A stretch of DNA of 64,000 nt from Paeniglutamicibacter sulfureus (GTDB lineage Bacteria > Actinomycetota > Actinomycetes > Actinomycetales > Micrococcaceae), in assembly GCF_030512175.1 (NCBI RefSeq), contig NZ_JAULBL010000002.1, positions 370,149 to 434,148 on the forward strand. The letters run 5' to 3'. Below the pieces are notes generated by a model. That model searched no databases, was not told where the DNA came from, and saw nothing but the letters and a program-made list of their open reading frames with translations. The position numbers and the translations under genes were made by a program. Shown here one piece after another: positions 26,262-34,547 of this stretch. The stretch's first letter is position 1, and each line of letters starts with the position of its first letter.

Positions 26262-26420
26262 GCGCGGGCTTCGGCAAACTCCTTGAAGGCGGTCATCGTC
26301 TTCAGGTTTTGCTTCCTGAACATGGGGGCAAAGAGCAATGCCACGATTCGCATGAAACCGGTGAACTCAAAGACATTGTGGGCAACCCAGCGTGTGGCGG
26401 TTCCATCGAGATCATGGAAT
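26258..26420 (-). pseudogene. 3' part of SRPBCC-family gene split by IS21 element
   Basis: This encodes the last 52 or so residues of an SRPBCC (START-like) protein: HDLDGTATRWVAHNVFEF, then MRIVALLFAPMFRKQN and a typical terminal amphipathic helix. The 5' part lies at 29083-29362 on the other side of the insertion element. Removing the element and one copy of the GGAAT duplication rejoins the frame as ...NEF-HDLDG..., giving an intact 145-residue protein. SRPBCC proteins bind hydrophobic ligands; the function here is unknown and now lost. Confidence 0.9.
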
Positions 26421-26467
26421 TGTATGGACGGAGCTTTCGGTAACGCCTGTGGAACGAACCGGTAGCA

Positions 26468-26507
26468 CTGGTGCGAGGACCCGGTAGTGCCCGAACCCTC
26501 GCACCAG
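26468..26507. terminator. Hairpin at the istB end of the IS21 element
   Basis: An 11-bp stem CTGGTGCGAGG (26468-26478) with CCTCGCACCAG (26497-26507) between the left inverted repeat and the istB stop. It probably ends istAB transcription and blocks read-through from the host gene. Confidence 0.7.
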
Positions 26508-26519
26508 CACCCCACCGCT

Positions 26520-27293
26520 TTAGCTTGCAGGCTCAGCTCCTTGATCGGCGTGGGCGCGCCGGCGCATATTCGGCCCGTCAAGCTGGATCAGTTCACTGCT
26601 GGAAACAATGCGGTTAAGGATTGACTCGGCGATCACCGCATCGTGCAGCGACTTGTACCAGTCCTCGGGATCGAACTGCGACGTCACCACCGTGGCGCCC
26701 CGGTGTTCACGTCCTGCAAGGATATTGAGCAGTTCGCTCGCAGTCTCCGGGCTGATCGGCGTGGTCAGGAAATCATCCAGGACCAGGACATCGCAGTCGT
26801 GCAGGTCTCCGAGGAACTTCAGCCGTTCGGAGTCCGCCCGATGATAGACCGCGAGCTTATTGGCCAGGTCATCAAGCCGGAAGTAGCGTGCCGTGTGGTC
26901 GTGCCGGCAAGCCGCGTTGACCAAGGCCTGGGCCAAATACGATTTGCCGACACTTGATTTCCCGAGGATCACCAGATTCGTCGTCTGCTCAATCCACTGG
27001 CACGACGCGAGCCGTGCCACGACCTCCCGGTTCAGCGTCCTATCGGGCAGATAGTGGATCTCTTCAATGCAAGCGGCCGGGTTGGGCGTTTTCGACTCCT
27101 TGAGCAGTTTCACCACCCGACGCTGGGCCCGGGCCGTGGTCTCCTGGTCCAAGGCGTGACGGACCTTGCGGGAGAACGTCCATTCGTCATAGGCCGGATC
27201 GTTGGCCATGTCGATGACAGCCTGGCCGAACGCGGTCATCCGCAACCTGGTAAACAGCCCCATGTCATCTTCCGTCAGGTGGTGGTCAAGCAC
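26520..27293 (-). CDS. istB: IS21 helper ATPase IstB
   Basis: 257 residues. This AAA+ ATPase has Walker A GKSSVGKSYLA near residue 115, Walker B VLVLDDFL, and sensor-1-like VVTSQFDPEDWYKSL. IstB is DnaC-like and remodels target DNA for IstA. Its start lies 8 bp inside the istA end, the usual translational coupling of the family. Confidence 0.96.
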   Translation of the reverse strand: MLDHHLTEDDMGLFTRLRMTAFGQAVIDMANDPAYDEWTFSRKVRHALDQETTARAQRRVVKLLKESKTPNPAACIEEIHYLPDRTLNREVVARLASCQWIEQTTNLVILGKSSVGKSYLAQALVNAACRHDHTARYFRLDDLANKLAVYHRADSERLKFLGDLHDCDVLVLDDFLTTPISPETASELLNILAGREHRGATVVTSQFDPEDWYKSLHDAVIAESILNRIVSSSELIQLDGPNMRRRAHADQGAEPAS

Positions 27294-28965
27294 GGCCTTC
27301 CCCCGTCGTCGGCTCGGTCAGGCTTGCGTTGGTCAGCGCCTCGAGACTGAACTGCGAGATCCCGTCCAGGTGGGCACGGCTGGTATCCCGGACGCCCACC
27401 GTTCTCCCCGTCGCAGCGGACGGCCCCGGGCCAGGAGCGAGAGTTGCAGGACGCCCGGCATGGTCCGCACGCAGGACGGCGATGCGATGCTTGACCGCGG
27501 TATAGCTGATCGGGTTCCTCGCGTCGTGCACGCAGAGGTCGTGGCAGGCCTGTTCCAACAGGCTGCGGTTGTTGCCTTTCCCCAGCTCGAGGATGTTCAA
27601 GCACGACCGGTAGCCCTGGGCTTCGATCTTCTTCCGCTCCAGCAACCGGGTCAAAGCCTGGACCGTGTAGGGGCCGACCTTGGTCGCTTGCCGGATGAAA
27701 TAGGCCCGGGTCCATAGCAGTGAGGTGTCCTCATACCCGTGCGGCGCATGGTCGGCGTCGGTGACGTAGGAATGACGCCGCGCCCCACGCTGGTGCGAAG
27801 CGATCACTGCCCCGCCGGCAAGGATCGTGACCTGCTCACCGACCACCCGCACGTCCAGGGTCTGCCCGGCGTGCTGGTGCGGAACCGAGTATTTGATCGT
27901 GTCGACCTGCACGTGCCAGTCCCGCGAGACCTTCGCCTTGCGCCACTGAACTTCCCGCCACGGCTCATCCGGGAGGCCGATCAACTCGGGGCGCTCGGCT
28001 TCCTCGAACCACTCACGCCGGGAGCGGGGCTCACCGCGGAAGGGCGTCCGTTCGTTGATCATGTCCATCTGTTCGGCCACGGCCTCATTGAGCTCATCCA
28101 GGGTCGTGAAGCGCCGGTCGGCAAGATAGTGGATGATCCAGTTCGTCACGATCTTCACCCCGGCCTCGACGTGGCCTTTCTCTTGCGGCTTGTAGGATCC
28201 GGTCGGGACTGCCGCGCTCTGGTAATACTCCAGGAAAGCCTCATAGGACTGGTTCACGTCCCGGGCCTTTTCATAGCGGCTGATCTGGTTCGAGGCGGTC
28301 GAGGCATTGTCGGGAATGACCAGTTGGGTCACGCCTTGAAAATATTCAAAGGCCCTGCGGTGCATCTGGCACCACGCTGGAAGCTTCTCGTCCAGGGACC
28401 CGTACGCGAAGATCATGCCCGAATACGGCAACGACGCCACGAAGACCGAGACCTTCGTGGTTTCCCGGGTGATGGGGTCGGTCAGCTGCATCTTGGTCCC
28501 GGCCCAGTCGACCTGCATCGTGCGTCCGGGTTCGTGCGTAAGCGGGCTGGTCAGGTCGTTGGCCTTCACGTGCTCGGCAACGATCTGGCAGAACCGTTCA
28601 TACCCGTAAAACCGGGCGGAGCCCGTGTGCGGGGTGTCCAGGTAGCGGGCCCACATGACCTTTAACGGTGGCTTTTTCCGGCCGATCCGGGCCTTCACCA
28701 CGGCATCGATGTTGACGGGAACGAACTCGCTGGACACGTTCTTGCGGCCATCGCTGAAAAGCCGGTCAAGGTCCTCATCGCTAAGCGCACCGACCTGATC
28801 AAGGGTGGTCAGTTTCTGGTCGTCAAGGACCTGGCGGGCCTTGGAGATCGTTCGATGCGAGCAACCGGCTCGCGCTTGGACCTGCCGATACGAATTGCCC
28901 TGCACCAGCAGGGCCATGATTTGTTTGTAATCAGCCACTACGGTCGGTTTCCTTTCACTGTCCAC
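27286..28965 (-). CDS. istA: IS21 transposase IstA
   Basis: 559 residues, full family length. An N-terminal HTH (SYRQVQARAGCSHRTISKA) binds the ends. The RNase H-like core has the DDE triad at about D153 (MQVDWAG), D219 (VIPDNAS) and E267 (GHVEAGVK). A C-terminal beta-barrel and tail follow. No frameshift or stop is seen. Confidence 0.96.
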   Translation of the reverse strand: MDSERKPTVVADYKQIMALLVQGNSYRQVQARAGCSHRTISKARQVLDDQKLTTLDQVGALSDEDLDRLFSDGRKNVSSEFVPVNIDAVVKARIGRKKPPLKVMWARYLDTPHTGSARFYGYERFCQIVAEHVKANDLTSPLTHEPGRTMQVDWAGTKMQLTDPITRETTKVSVFVASLPYSGMIFAYGSLDEKLPAWCQMHRRAFEYFQGVTQLVIPDNASTASNQISRYEKARDVNQSYEAFLEYYQSAAVPTGSYKPQEKGHVEAGVKIVTNWIIHYLADRRFTTLDELNEAVAEQMDMINERTPFRGEPRSRREWFEEAERPELIGLPDEPWREVQWRKAKVSRDWHVQVDTIKYSVPHQHAGQTLDVRVVGEQVTILAGGAVIASHQRGARRHSYVTDADHAPHGYEDTSLLWTRAYFIRQATKVGPYTVQALTRLLERKKIEAQGYRSCLNILELGKGNNRSLLEQACHDLCVHDARNPISYTAVKHRIAVLRADHAGRPATLAPGPGPSAATGRTVGVRDTSRAHLDGISQFSLEALTNASLTEPTTGEGRA

Positions 28966-29082
28966 GACCTGTTGCCGTGGGTGAAAGCAATCCTGACTCT
29001 GAATCCCCCGAAGCGCTACCGGATACTTACATTTTTGCTACCGGTTCGTTCCACATGCGCTACCGAAAGCTCCGCCTAAACA

Positions 29083-29362
29083 GGAATTCGTTCCGGCAGA
29101 CATTGTGCACTCCCTTTGCGTCGTAGACGCCGTCGAATGCCTCTGGCAGGTCGCGCCGTGTCACGGTTTCGACCATCTCCATGGTGCCCCTGCCCTGCTT
29201 GTAGACCAGCCGGGACGTGGACCCGGGTTGGCCCGGCGTGCCGGTGAGGGCCTCAAAGGAAATAAGCCCCTCCTGCCAGACTTTGAGGTTCTCGAGGTCG
29301 TCAAAGAGCTCGATGAAACGTGGTCGGGGGACATTGACGGTGAGCTCCTGGGTGAATTCCAT
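29083..29362 (-). pseudogene. 5' part of SRPBCC-family gene split by IS21 element
   Basis: The reading starts at an ATG at 29362 and gives MEFTQELTVNVPRPRFIELF, LKVWQEGLISFEALTG and a middle segment ending CRNEF, where the IS21 right end begins. The opening strand and helix are typical of SRPBCC/polyketide-cyclase-like proteins. It belongs with 26258-26420. Translation now runs 7-8 codons into the IS end before a stop. Confidence 0.9.
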
Positions 29363-29478
29363 TCCTGAAGCATATCCACGCATATCAACTGTTTGACCGC
29401 CTGAGTGGGCCAGGTTCCGGGTTCCTGGCCTGTCCGCCAGTCCCGCGACCTGCGGGAGGGCATTGCTACGCTGGAGAG

Positions 29479-29670
29479 ATGACCAGCCATCCCTTGCCCA
29501 GGATCTCCGCTCCCGCGGCCCGCGCCCTGGAAGGGGCGGGAATCACGACTCTCGAGCAGGCCGCTGCTTACGGCGCCGGTGCGCTCTTGGACCTGCACGG
29601 CTTCGGGCCCAAGGGCATCGTAATCCTGCGCGCTGCGCTCACCGAGCTTGGACTCGAACTGGAGGACTGA
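29479..29670 (+). CDS. Small helix-hairpin-helix protein
   Basis: 63 residues: LPRISAPAARALEGAGI, TLEQAAAYGAGALLDLHGFG and PKGIVILRAALTELGL. This is the fold of the RNA polymerase alpha C-terminal domain and other HhH DNA-binding units. Such free-standing domains are common in actinobacteria and have no assigned role. Single gene between the SRPBCC fragment and a convergent GNAT gene. Confidence 0.8.
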   Translation: MTSHPLPRISAPAARALEGAGITTLEQAAAYGAGALLDLHGFGPKGIVILRAALTELGLELED

Positions 29671-29685
29671 TCCGCAGGCCGCGGC

Positions 29686-30018
29686 TCATGCCTTCGGCAG
29701 GATCGCCAGGTGCTCGGGTGTGGGCTTCACCAGTTCGGCGTCGAACTCGTGGTGCTTGGTCAGGTAGACCTTGATGTACGGGCAAACCGGGACGATCTTG
29801 TGGCCCTGTTCCACAGTGTCGGAAAGCGCGGCTGAAGCGAGCTTTCCGGCAAGTCCTTGTCCTGCGTAGGACTCGTCGACCACCGTGTGGAAGAAGACCC
29901 GCTCAACACCGCCGGCGGTTTCCAGCTCGCGGTAGTGTGCCGCCCCAATCGCCGTTTCCCCGTCCAGCAGGGCGTAGCGACTGCGTTCGGGCCTGTGCTC
30001 GACATGGATTTCGCTCAT
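29686..30018 (-). CDS. GNAT-type N-acetyltransferase (YjdJ-like)
   Basis: 110 residues from the ATG at 30018; the frame is open for nine more codons. The short GNAT fold is shown by HTVVDESYAGQGLAGKL, the acetyl-CoA pyrophosphate loop, and VPVCPYIKVYLTKHHEF at the end. These small enzymes belong to the YjdJ/GTAct group. It follows the RraB-like gene by 23 bp and is probably co-transcribed with it. Confidence 0.88.
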   Translation of the reverse strand: MSEIHVEHRPERSRYALLDGETAIGAAHYRELETAGGVERVFFHTVVDESYAGQGLAGKLASAALSDTVEQGHKIVPVCPYIKVYLTKHHEFDAELVKPTPEHLAILPKA

Positions 30019-30041
30019 TCCTTGTTCCTGTCCCTTGGGTG

Positions 30042-30446
30042 TCATTGGTTTCCAAAAAGTCGGCCGAAGAAGCCCCTGGGCTCGCTGTCGGGGGCATCGA
30101 TGAACATGGCGCCGAAACCGTCGTAGGTCCCTCCGTGCTTGCCGGTGATGGCGTGCACGTTGCGCAGGGCATGCTCAGCGCTTTCCACGTCGATGGCCTG
30201 GTCTCGGTAGACGCGCAGCAGGTATCGGGAATTGGCATCCTGGCCCTCGGTCCGATCGACTTGCCATCCGGCGCGTTCAAAGTGGGCGGCGGCCTCGTTC
30301 ATCTCGCGCAACGCGCGGAAGGAAACGAAGTGCTCCAACTCGCGCTTGGCATCAAGCTGGTCGCCCAGCGCCGCGCGTTCGGCCAGGGCCCGGCGCAGCT
30401 TGGCCAGTTCCTCTTGCAATGACACGATGCCCACCGGCTCCTTCAT
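30042..30446 (-). CDS. RraB-like ribonuclease E inhibitor family protein
   Basis: 134 residues from the ATG at 30446. An N-terminal helical region (QEELAKLRRALAERAALGDQ) precedes the RraB core: FVSFRALREMNEAAAHFERA, GWQVDRTEG and the terminal GGTYDGFGAMFID. RraB binds RNase E and changes which RNAs are degraded; in actinobacteria this role is unproven. It lies 16 bp behind the pirin gene. Confidence 0.82.
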   Translation of the reverse strand: MKEPVGIVSLQEELAKLRRALAERAALGDQLDAKRELEHFVSFRALREMNEAAAHFERAGWQVDRTEGQDANSRYLLRVYRDQAIDVESAEHALRNVHAITGKHGGTYDGFGAMFIDAPDSEPRGFFGRLFGNQ

Positions 30447-30462
30447 CTTGTTGGCGTCTTGC

Positions 30463-31470
30463 TCAGTCGCGGGGCCGCAACCGCACCGATGGCAGCGCCG
30501 GTGCAGGCAGGGCGGCGGGCTCGCCGGCGGGGAAGTCCCCGAAGCGCTTGGTGGAAGCGTCGCCGGATTCTGCACCGATCTCCGCCTGCCACTGCCGGCG
30601 GTATTCGACCACTTCATCGTGGGTGCGGCCCACGAAGTTCCACCACATGAGGATCTGCTCGTTGAGCGGTTCCCCGCCGATGAGCAGCGCGCGCACCGGC
30701 TTCTCTCCCGCGGTGAGGGTGAGCTCTTGGCTCCCTGGCGGAAGGTAGGCCAAATGGTCTACTGGCAGCTCATCGGCCCCCACGGAAAGGGAACCCGAAT
30801 CCAGCAGCACGCCATGCTCGTGGTGCGCCTTCACCGCCAGCCGGATGCTGGTGCCGGGTTCCAGGCGAATCTCTGCCCCCAGCAATTCGGTGTGGGTGGC
30901 GACGGGGGATTCGGAGTGTTGGTCGGCTCCGCCGTCGTTGGCCACGGACAGCTCGCCCAGGAAGACGCTGACATACCATCCGTCGCCGGCCAGCGGTTCG
31001 GGGCGGTAGTGGGCGAAGGTCGGCGGCATGTGCCGCGCGGAATCGGGCAATGCGACCCACAGCTGGGCACCGTGCAGCGTCGTGGTTTCGGGGGTGGAGA
31101 ACTCGGAGTGACTGATCCCGCGGCCAGCGGTCATCAGGTTCACCTCGCCGGGGCGCACCATGGCATGGAAGCCCGCCGAATCGCGATGCTCGATTTCCCC
31201 GGTAAACAACCAGGAGACCGTCTGCAGCCCGGTGTGCGGGTGGCGCGGGACCTTCATCCCGCCGGATTCACCCACCGGATCCGGCCCGTAGTGGTCAAGG
31301 AAGCACCAGGCGCCGATGAGGCTGCGCTGCTTTTGCGGCAGCGTGCGACGCACATCCATGGCGCGCGGCCCGCCGAGCGGGACATTGCGCGGGAGAAGCA
31401 ACTCGATTCCGGCGTGCGCCTCATCCGATCCGCAAACCAACTCGTCAGGGGCAGCCTCGAGGTTACTCAT
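30463..31470 (-). CDS. Pirin family protein
   Basis: 335 residues, a bicupin. The N-terminal cupin has the metal ligands in PRHPHTGLQTVSWLFTGEIEHRDS and ends with GRGISHSEF; the C-terminal pirin domain includes VRALLIGGEPLNEQILMWWNFV near residue 275. Pirins are Fe-binding proteins; some have quercetinase activity and others act as redox-linked regulators. First gene of a likely pirin-rraB-GNAT operon. Confidence 0.93.
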   Translation of the reverse strand: MSNLEAAPDELVCGSDEAHAGIELLLPRNVPLGGPRAMDVRRTLPQKQRSLIGAWCFLDHYGPDPVGESGGMKVPRHPHTGLQTVSWLFTGEIEHRDSAGFHAMVRPGEVNLMTAGRGISHSEFSTPETTTLHGAQLWVALPDSARHMPPTFAHYRPEPLAGDGWYVSVFLGELSVANDGGADQHSESPVATHTELLGAEIRLEPGTSIRLAVKAHHEHGVLLDSGSLSVGADELPVDHLAYLPPGSQELTLTAGEKPVRALLIGGEPLNEQILMWWNFVGRTHDEVVEYRRQWQAEIGAESGDASTKRFGDFPAGEPAALPAPALPSVRLRPRD

Positions 31471-31595
31471 GTCTTCAGCGTAGTGCCGGGGGCGCTTTTC
31501 GGCACCCCCGCGACCCGCCCTGCCCCGGGTGCCGCGCCCTGCACCACGGCGCGGGACTCGCGGTGCTTGCCCCGTCGGGCCCGGGTGATCCTCCG

Positions 31596-31883
31596 CTAGC
31601 CGCCAGCCACCGATTGCATAATCAGCACGCTCTGCCCCTCCCGCACCGGCGAGCCCAGGCCCTCAAGGGTGCGGATATTGTCCGGCCCGACGAAGACGTT
31701 CACGAAGCGGCGCACCTCGCCGCGTTCGTCGCGCACCCGCCGTCCAAAGAGCGGGTATTTCTCGCCGAGCGCATCCAGGATCCCACCCACCGTGCCGTCC
31801 TCGGGCAGCGGGACCTGCAGGCTGCGTTGGCCCTCAAGCGTGGAAGCCAGCACCGAGGGCACTTCGACGGTAATGTCCGTCAT
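31596..31883 (-). CDS. MoaD/ThiS-type ubiquitin-like sulfur carrier
   Basis: 95 residues from the ATG at 31883. The beta-grasp fold starts TDITVEVPSVLAS, has VGGILDALGEKYPLF and RRFVNVFVGPDNIRTLEGL, and ends in the di-glycine tail SVAGG needed for adenylation and thiocarboxylation. It overlaps the propeller-protein gene by 4 bp, and no molybdopterin or thiamine genes are nearby. So it is likely a dedicated sulfur carrier or protein modifier for an unidentified process. Confidence 0.9.
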   Translation of the reverse strand: MTDITVEVPSVLASTLEGQRSLQVPLPEDGTVGGILDALGEKYPLFGRRVRDERGEVRRFVNVFVGPDNIRTLEGLGSPVREGQSVLIMQSVAGG

Positions 31884-32989
31884 TTCCCCGCACCGTTGAC
31901 CTGGGCGGCCCGGACGCTGAGCACATCGGGCAGGCGTTGGGCCACCGTGACAAAGTGCGCGCCCTCGTCGTTGCTGGCGAAGACCTCTCCGCCGCGGGTG
32001 CCGAAGTAGACGCCCACGGTTTCGGGGTGATCGTCCACCGCCGCCGCGTCGCGCAGCACTGCGTTCCAGTCGGCATCGGGCAATCCGGCGTGTTGCTCGT
32101 TCCAGGTGTCCCCGGCGTCCGTGGAGTGGAAGACGGAGAGCCTTCCGCCCACCGGGTTGCGTTCCTCGGCGCCCTTGAGCGGAATGGTCCACACGCTGCC
32201 GCCGGTGCGCGGGTGGGACAGGAAGACAAAGCCGAATTCCGCCGGTAGGCCATCGGCGATGCTGTTCCATTCATCGCCGGAATCGTCACTCCGGTAAACA
32301 CCGCCGTGGTTTTGGGCGTAGAGCCGGTTAGGGTTTTCGGCATCCGCGGTGATGTGGTGGACGCACTGGCCGAACTCGGGGAAGGGTTCCGGGAAGAAGT
32401 CCGCCTTGATGCCCTTGTTCCGGGGTTCCCAGGAGTCGCCGCCATCGGTGCTGCGATACACCCCGCCGGTGCTCATGGCCGCGTGGACGACGTTTTCGTC
32501 CACGACATTGGGCACGATGCTGTGCACCGCCGCCCCGCCGAAGCCGGCACCCCATTCGCTGCGGTGCGGGTGGTCCCACAGGCCGCGGTTCAGTTCAAAG
32601 TTTTCCCCGGAGTCCGTGGACTTGAAGACCGAGATCGGTTCGCACCCGGCCCACACGACACCGGGACGATCGGCGGTGTCGGGGCGCAGGTGCCAGATCC
32701 GCGCCAATGCGGTGTCGGTGTCCGCGGGAAACTTGATGGCACCTTGCTCGGGTTCGGACCAGGTTGCGCCGGCGTCGCCGCTGTAGACGACAGTGGGTCC
32801 CCAGTGCCAGTCGTTGACCCCGGCCAGGATACGGGTCTTGCCGTCCCGGGTGTCGATGGCCACGGAGGGAACCTCGAGGTTGGCGAAGTGGGGCCCCGTG
32901 AGATTCCAGTTTTCGCGGTCTGTGCTTTCGGCCAGCCAGAGGCCCTTCTTGGTCCCGATGGCAAGGATGGTGCGTGCGTCGTTGTCCAT
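31880..32989 (-). CDS. BNR/sialidase-like beta-propeller protein
   Basis: 369 residues from the ATG at 32989. Repeated Asp-box-like motifs mark propeller blades: YSGDAGATWSEPE, KSTDSGENFELN, RSTDGGDSWEPR, RSDDSGDEWNSI, HSTDAGDTWNEQ and ASNDEGAHFVT. There is no signal peptide, so the protein is cytoplasmic. The fold matches YCF48/Vps10-type repeats rather than a true sialidase, as the catalytic arginines are not evident. The stop overlaps the MoaD-like start. Confidence 0.88.
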   Translation of the reverse strand: MDNDARTILAIGTKKGLWLAESTDRENWNLTGPHFANLEVPSVAIDTRDGKTRILAGVNDWHWGPTVVYSGDAGATWSEPEQGAIKFPADTDTALARIWHLRPDTADRPGVVWAGCEPISVFKSTDSGENFELNRGLWDHPHRSEWGAGFGGAAVHSIVPNVVDENVVHAAMSTGGVYRSTDGGDSWEPRNKGIKADFFPEPFPEFGQCVHHITADAENPNRLYAQNHGGVYRSDDSGDEWNSIADGLPAEFGFVFLSHPRTGGSVWTIPLKGAEERNPVGGRLSVFHSTDAGDTWNEQHAGLPDADWNAVLRDAAAVDDHPETVGVYFGTRGGEVFASNDEGAHFVTVAQRLPDVLSVRAAQVNGAGK

Positions 32990-33183
32990 GACATTTAGTG
33001 CAACACCGCGGCGACCCGGATTCAAGGGTTGTGGTGACCCTTAAAAGACCTAGTTGTGGATCGATGTGTTGCCTCACAAGAAAACCTCTGTTTCCGGGGA
33101 GCATTTTCGTGTTTTCCTTGTCCGTTCCACGGTATCGGAGCCGTGCGGAAAAAGCTGACATGCCAATGTGGGAAGCTTGGGCA

Positions 33184-33918
33184 ATGATCCCGCAGAGCCC
33201 GGACACTGCCCGACGGAGGTTTGCCGTCGCAGCCATGGTCGGCGTCGCCGTCTACGTCCTTGTCGACGTGGTGCTCCAGTTTCTGCCCCCGCACTACAGC
33301 GTGGTCAGTGACGCCGAAAGCAACCTGGCGGTTGGTCCGTTCGGGTGGATCATGAATCTGAATTTCCTCGGCCGGGCCGTCACCACCATGTGCGTCATTG
33401 CAGCCATAAACCGGGTCGGCCGGGTTTCGAGGCTTCGGCGCACAGGGACTCTGTTCTTGGGTATCGGGGACCTGTGTTCGGCGGTTTTGGCCTTTTTCCC
33501 GACCGATGTTGGCGTCGAGTCCGGCCTGAGTCCGGCGACGGTTGCCGGCACCGTTCATCTCTACGTTGCCGGCACGGGTTTCTTGGCGGCACTGGTAGGA
33601 ATTTGGGTGCTGACGAAGTGGATGCGTTCGGGCCCTGGGTTTAGAAGTGCCTACCCGACCATCGTCTTTTTTGCGGCACTGGCTACGGCCGGATTCGCGT
33701 CACTGGGTTTGACGGCCGTCAGTGGGCAAAATCTGCTCGGGCTTGCCGAGCGGGTCTGCCTGGCCGGAGTCCTCGGATGGGTACTGGTGTGCAATGCCAT
33801 CAGGCGCTTGTCCCGGCGGAGCGGGCCGATTCCTCCTGCCAGCACGGCGATTTCCGGGCAGGCTCCTCCGTCTGCGGGAACGACGGTCCAGGGTGGACAG
33901 CGGAATGTCGGTTCCTAG
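33184..33918 (+). CDS. DUF998 family membrane protein
   Basis: 244 residues from the ATG at 33184 (an ATG at 33160 is an alternative). About six helices are visible, with the DUF998 features YSVVSDAESNLAVG after the first helix and AFFPTDVG in the middle. The function of the family is unknown. The stop codon lies right at the edge of an IS5-like end, so the last residues may derive from the insertion and the native C-terminus may be lost. Confidence 0.82.
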   Translation: MIPQSPDTARRRFAVAAMVGVAVYVLVDVVLQFLPPHYSVVSDAESNLAVGPFGWIMNLNFLGRAVTTMCVIAAINRVGRVSRLRRTGTLFLGIGDLCSAVLAFFPTDVGVESGLSPATVAGTVHLYVAGTGFLAALVGIWVLTKWMRSGPGFRSAYPTIVFFAALATAGFASLGLTAVSGQNLLGLAERVCLAGVLGWVLVCNAIRRLSRRSGPIPPASTAISGQAPPSAGTTVQGGQRNVGS

Positions 33919-34094
33919 GGCGCGTCTCCTAATCGTGATTTTTTGATGGCGGTGCTCCAGATGAGCACGGCATGTAGCACGACCGCCGACCGGCACGTCA
34001 GCGAGAGCATGTCGTACCGGGTCGCCACGCCGCGCCATTGCTTCAGGGCATTGAAGCTGCGTTCGAGGACAGTCCATCTGCGGCAAAAGTTCCG
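33915..34094 (-). pseudogene. C-terminal remnant of an IS5-family transposase
   Basis: The minus strand encodes RRWTVLERSFNALKQWRGV, ATRYDMLSLTCRSAVVLHA, then VLIWSTAIKKSRL, the conserved C-terminal E region and tail of IS5-family (IS427-like) transposases. The rest of the element is missing. The sequence CGCGTCTCCTAA at 33921-33932 is plausibly its right terminal repeat. It abuts the SIR2 remnant. Confidence 0.85.
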
Positions 34095-34437
34095 AGAAAC
34101 TGATGACCTGATTTGAGCCGGTGTTGCCCAGTCGAAGAATCGAATTCGTGAATTGTTCTGAGAACGTCAACATAGAATTTTTTGCGTTGGTTGTTGTGCC
34201 CAGTGAAGCCAGGTGGATAGGGATCAATTATCGAGAGCCTGGGATCGTGGGCACTGTTGATCCAACGTCTAATAGCAGCATTGATATGGTCGTCTCTCAT
34301 TGAATAGCCCGCGTTTGAGCTGTATCGATTGTTTCCACAATCTTCTTCGTAAGATCGACGGAAGCAGGAATTCCAGCATTCACTGAAGCTCCCGCGCCAA
34401 GCAGGACGGTTATGCGCTCTTTGCTGGGATCGTTCAT
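34095..34437 (-). pseudogene. SIR2-like protein gene with internal deletion
   Basis: The start at 34437 has a GAAAGAGGG ribosome site and yields MNDPSKERITVLLGAGASVN, the NAD-binding opening of SIR2-like proteins. The reading breaks at TGA (34297-34299). A second frame then gives MRDDHINAAIRRWINSAH and DPRLSIIDPYPPGFTG, which matches the end of such proteins (usually ...GYSFRDDHIN...). So 200 or more central residues are missing and the two ends are fused out of frame. The tail runs into the IS5 remnant. Standalone SIR2-like proteins are often antiphage NADases. Confidence 0.75.
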
Positions 34438-34547
34438 ACGAAGGCCCTCTTTCAACGGGACGACTTTGTTCTTTTCCAGATAGCTCTTAGTAATTTGGGC
34501 TGGCGGGATAACTCTAGCTCTCGACGCGGAGGGAAAGGCGATCGCGG

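Larger units (their letters stand above)
26421..29082. mobile_element. Complete IS21-family insertion sequence
   Basis: 2662 bp. The ends are 46-bp imperfect inverted repeats (26421-26466 and 29037-29082; 41 of 46 match), both beginning 5'-TGT as in the IS21 family and sharing GGAGCTTTCGGTA and GGAACGAACCGGTAGC. The element carries istA and istB. It is flanked by a 5-bp direct repeat GGAAT at 26416-26420 and 29083-29087. Both genes are intact, so it may still be mobile. Confidence 0.96.

Noticed and set aside
27739-28665. 308-codon plus-strand frame inside the IS21 element
   Set aside because: Antisense to istA, which has the full DDE triad.
31880-32989. Secreted sialidase
   Set aside because: Asp-box-like repeats are present but there is no signal peptide and no evident catalytic arginine triad.
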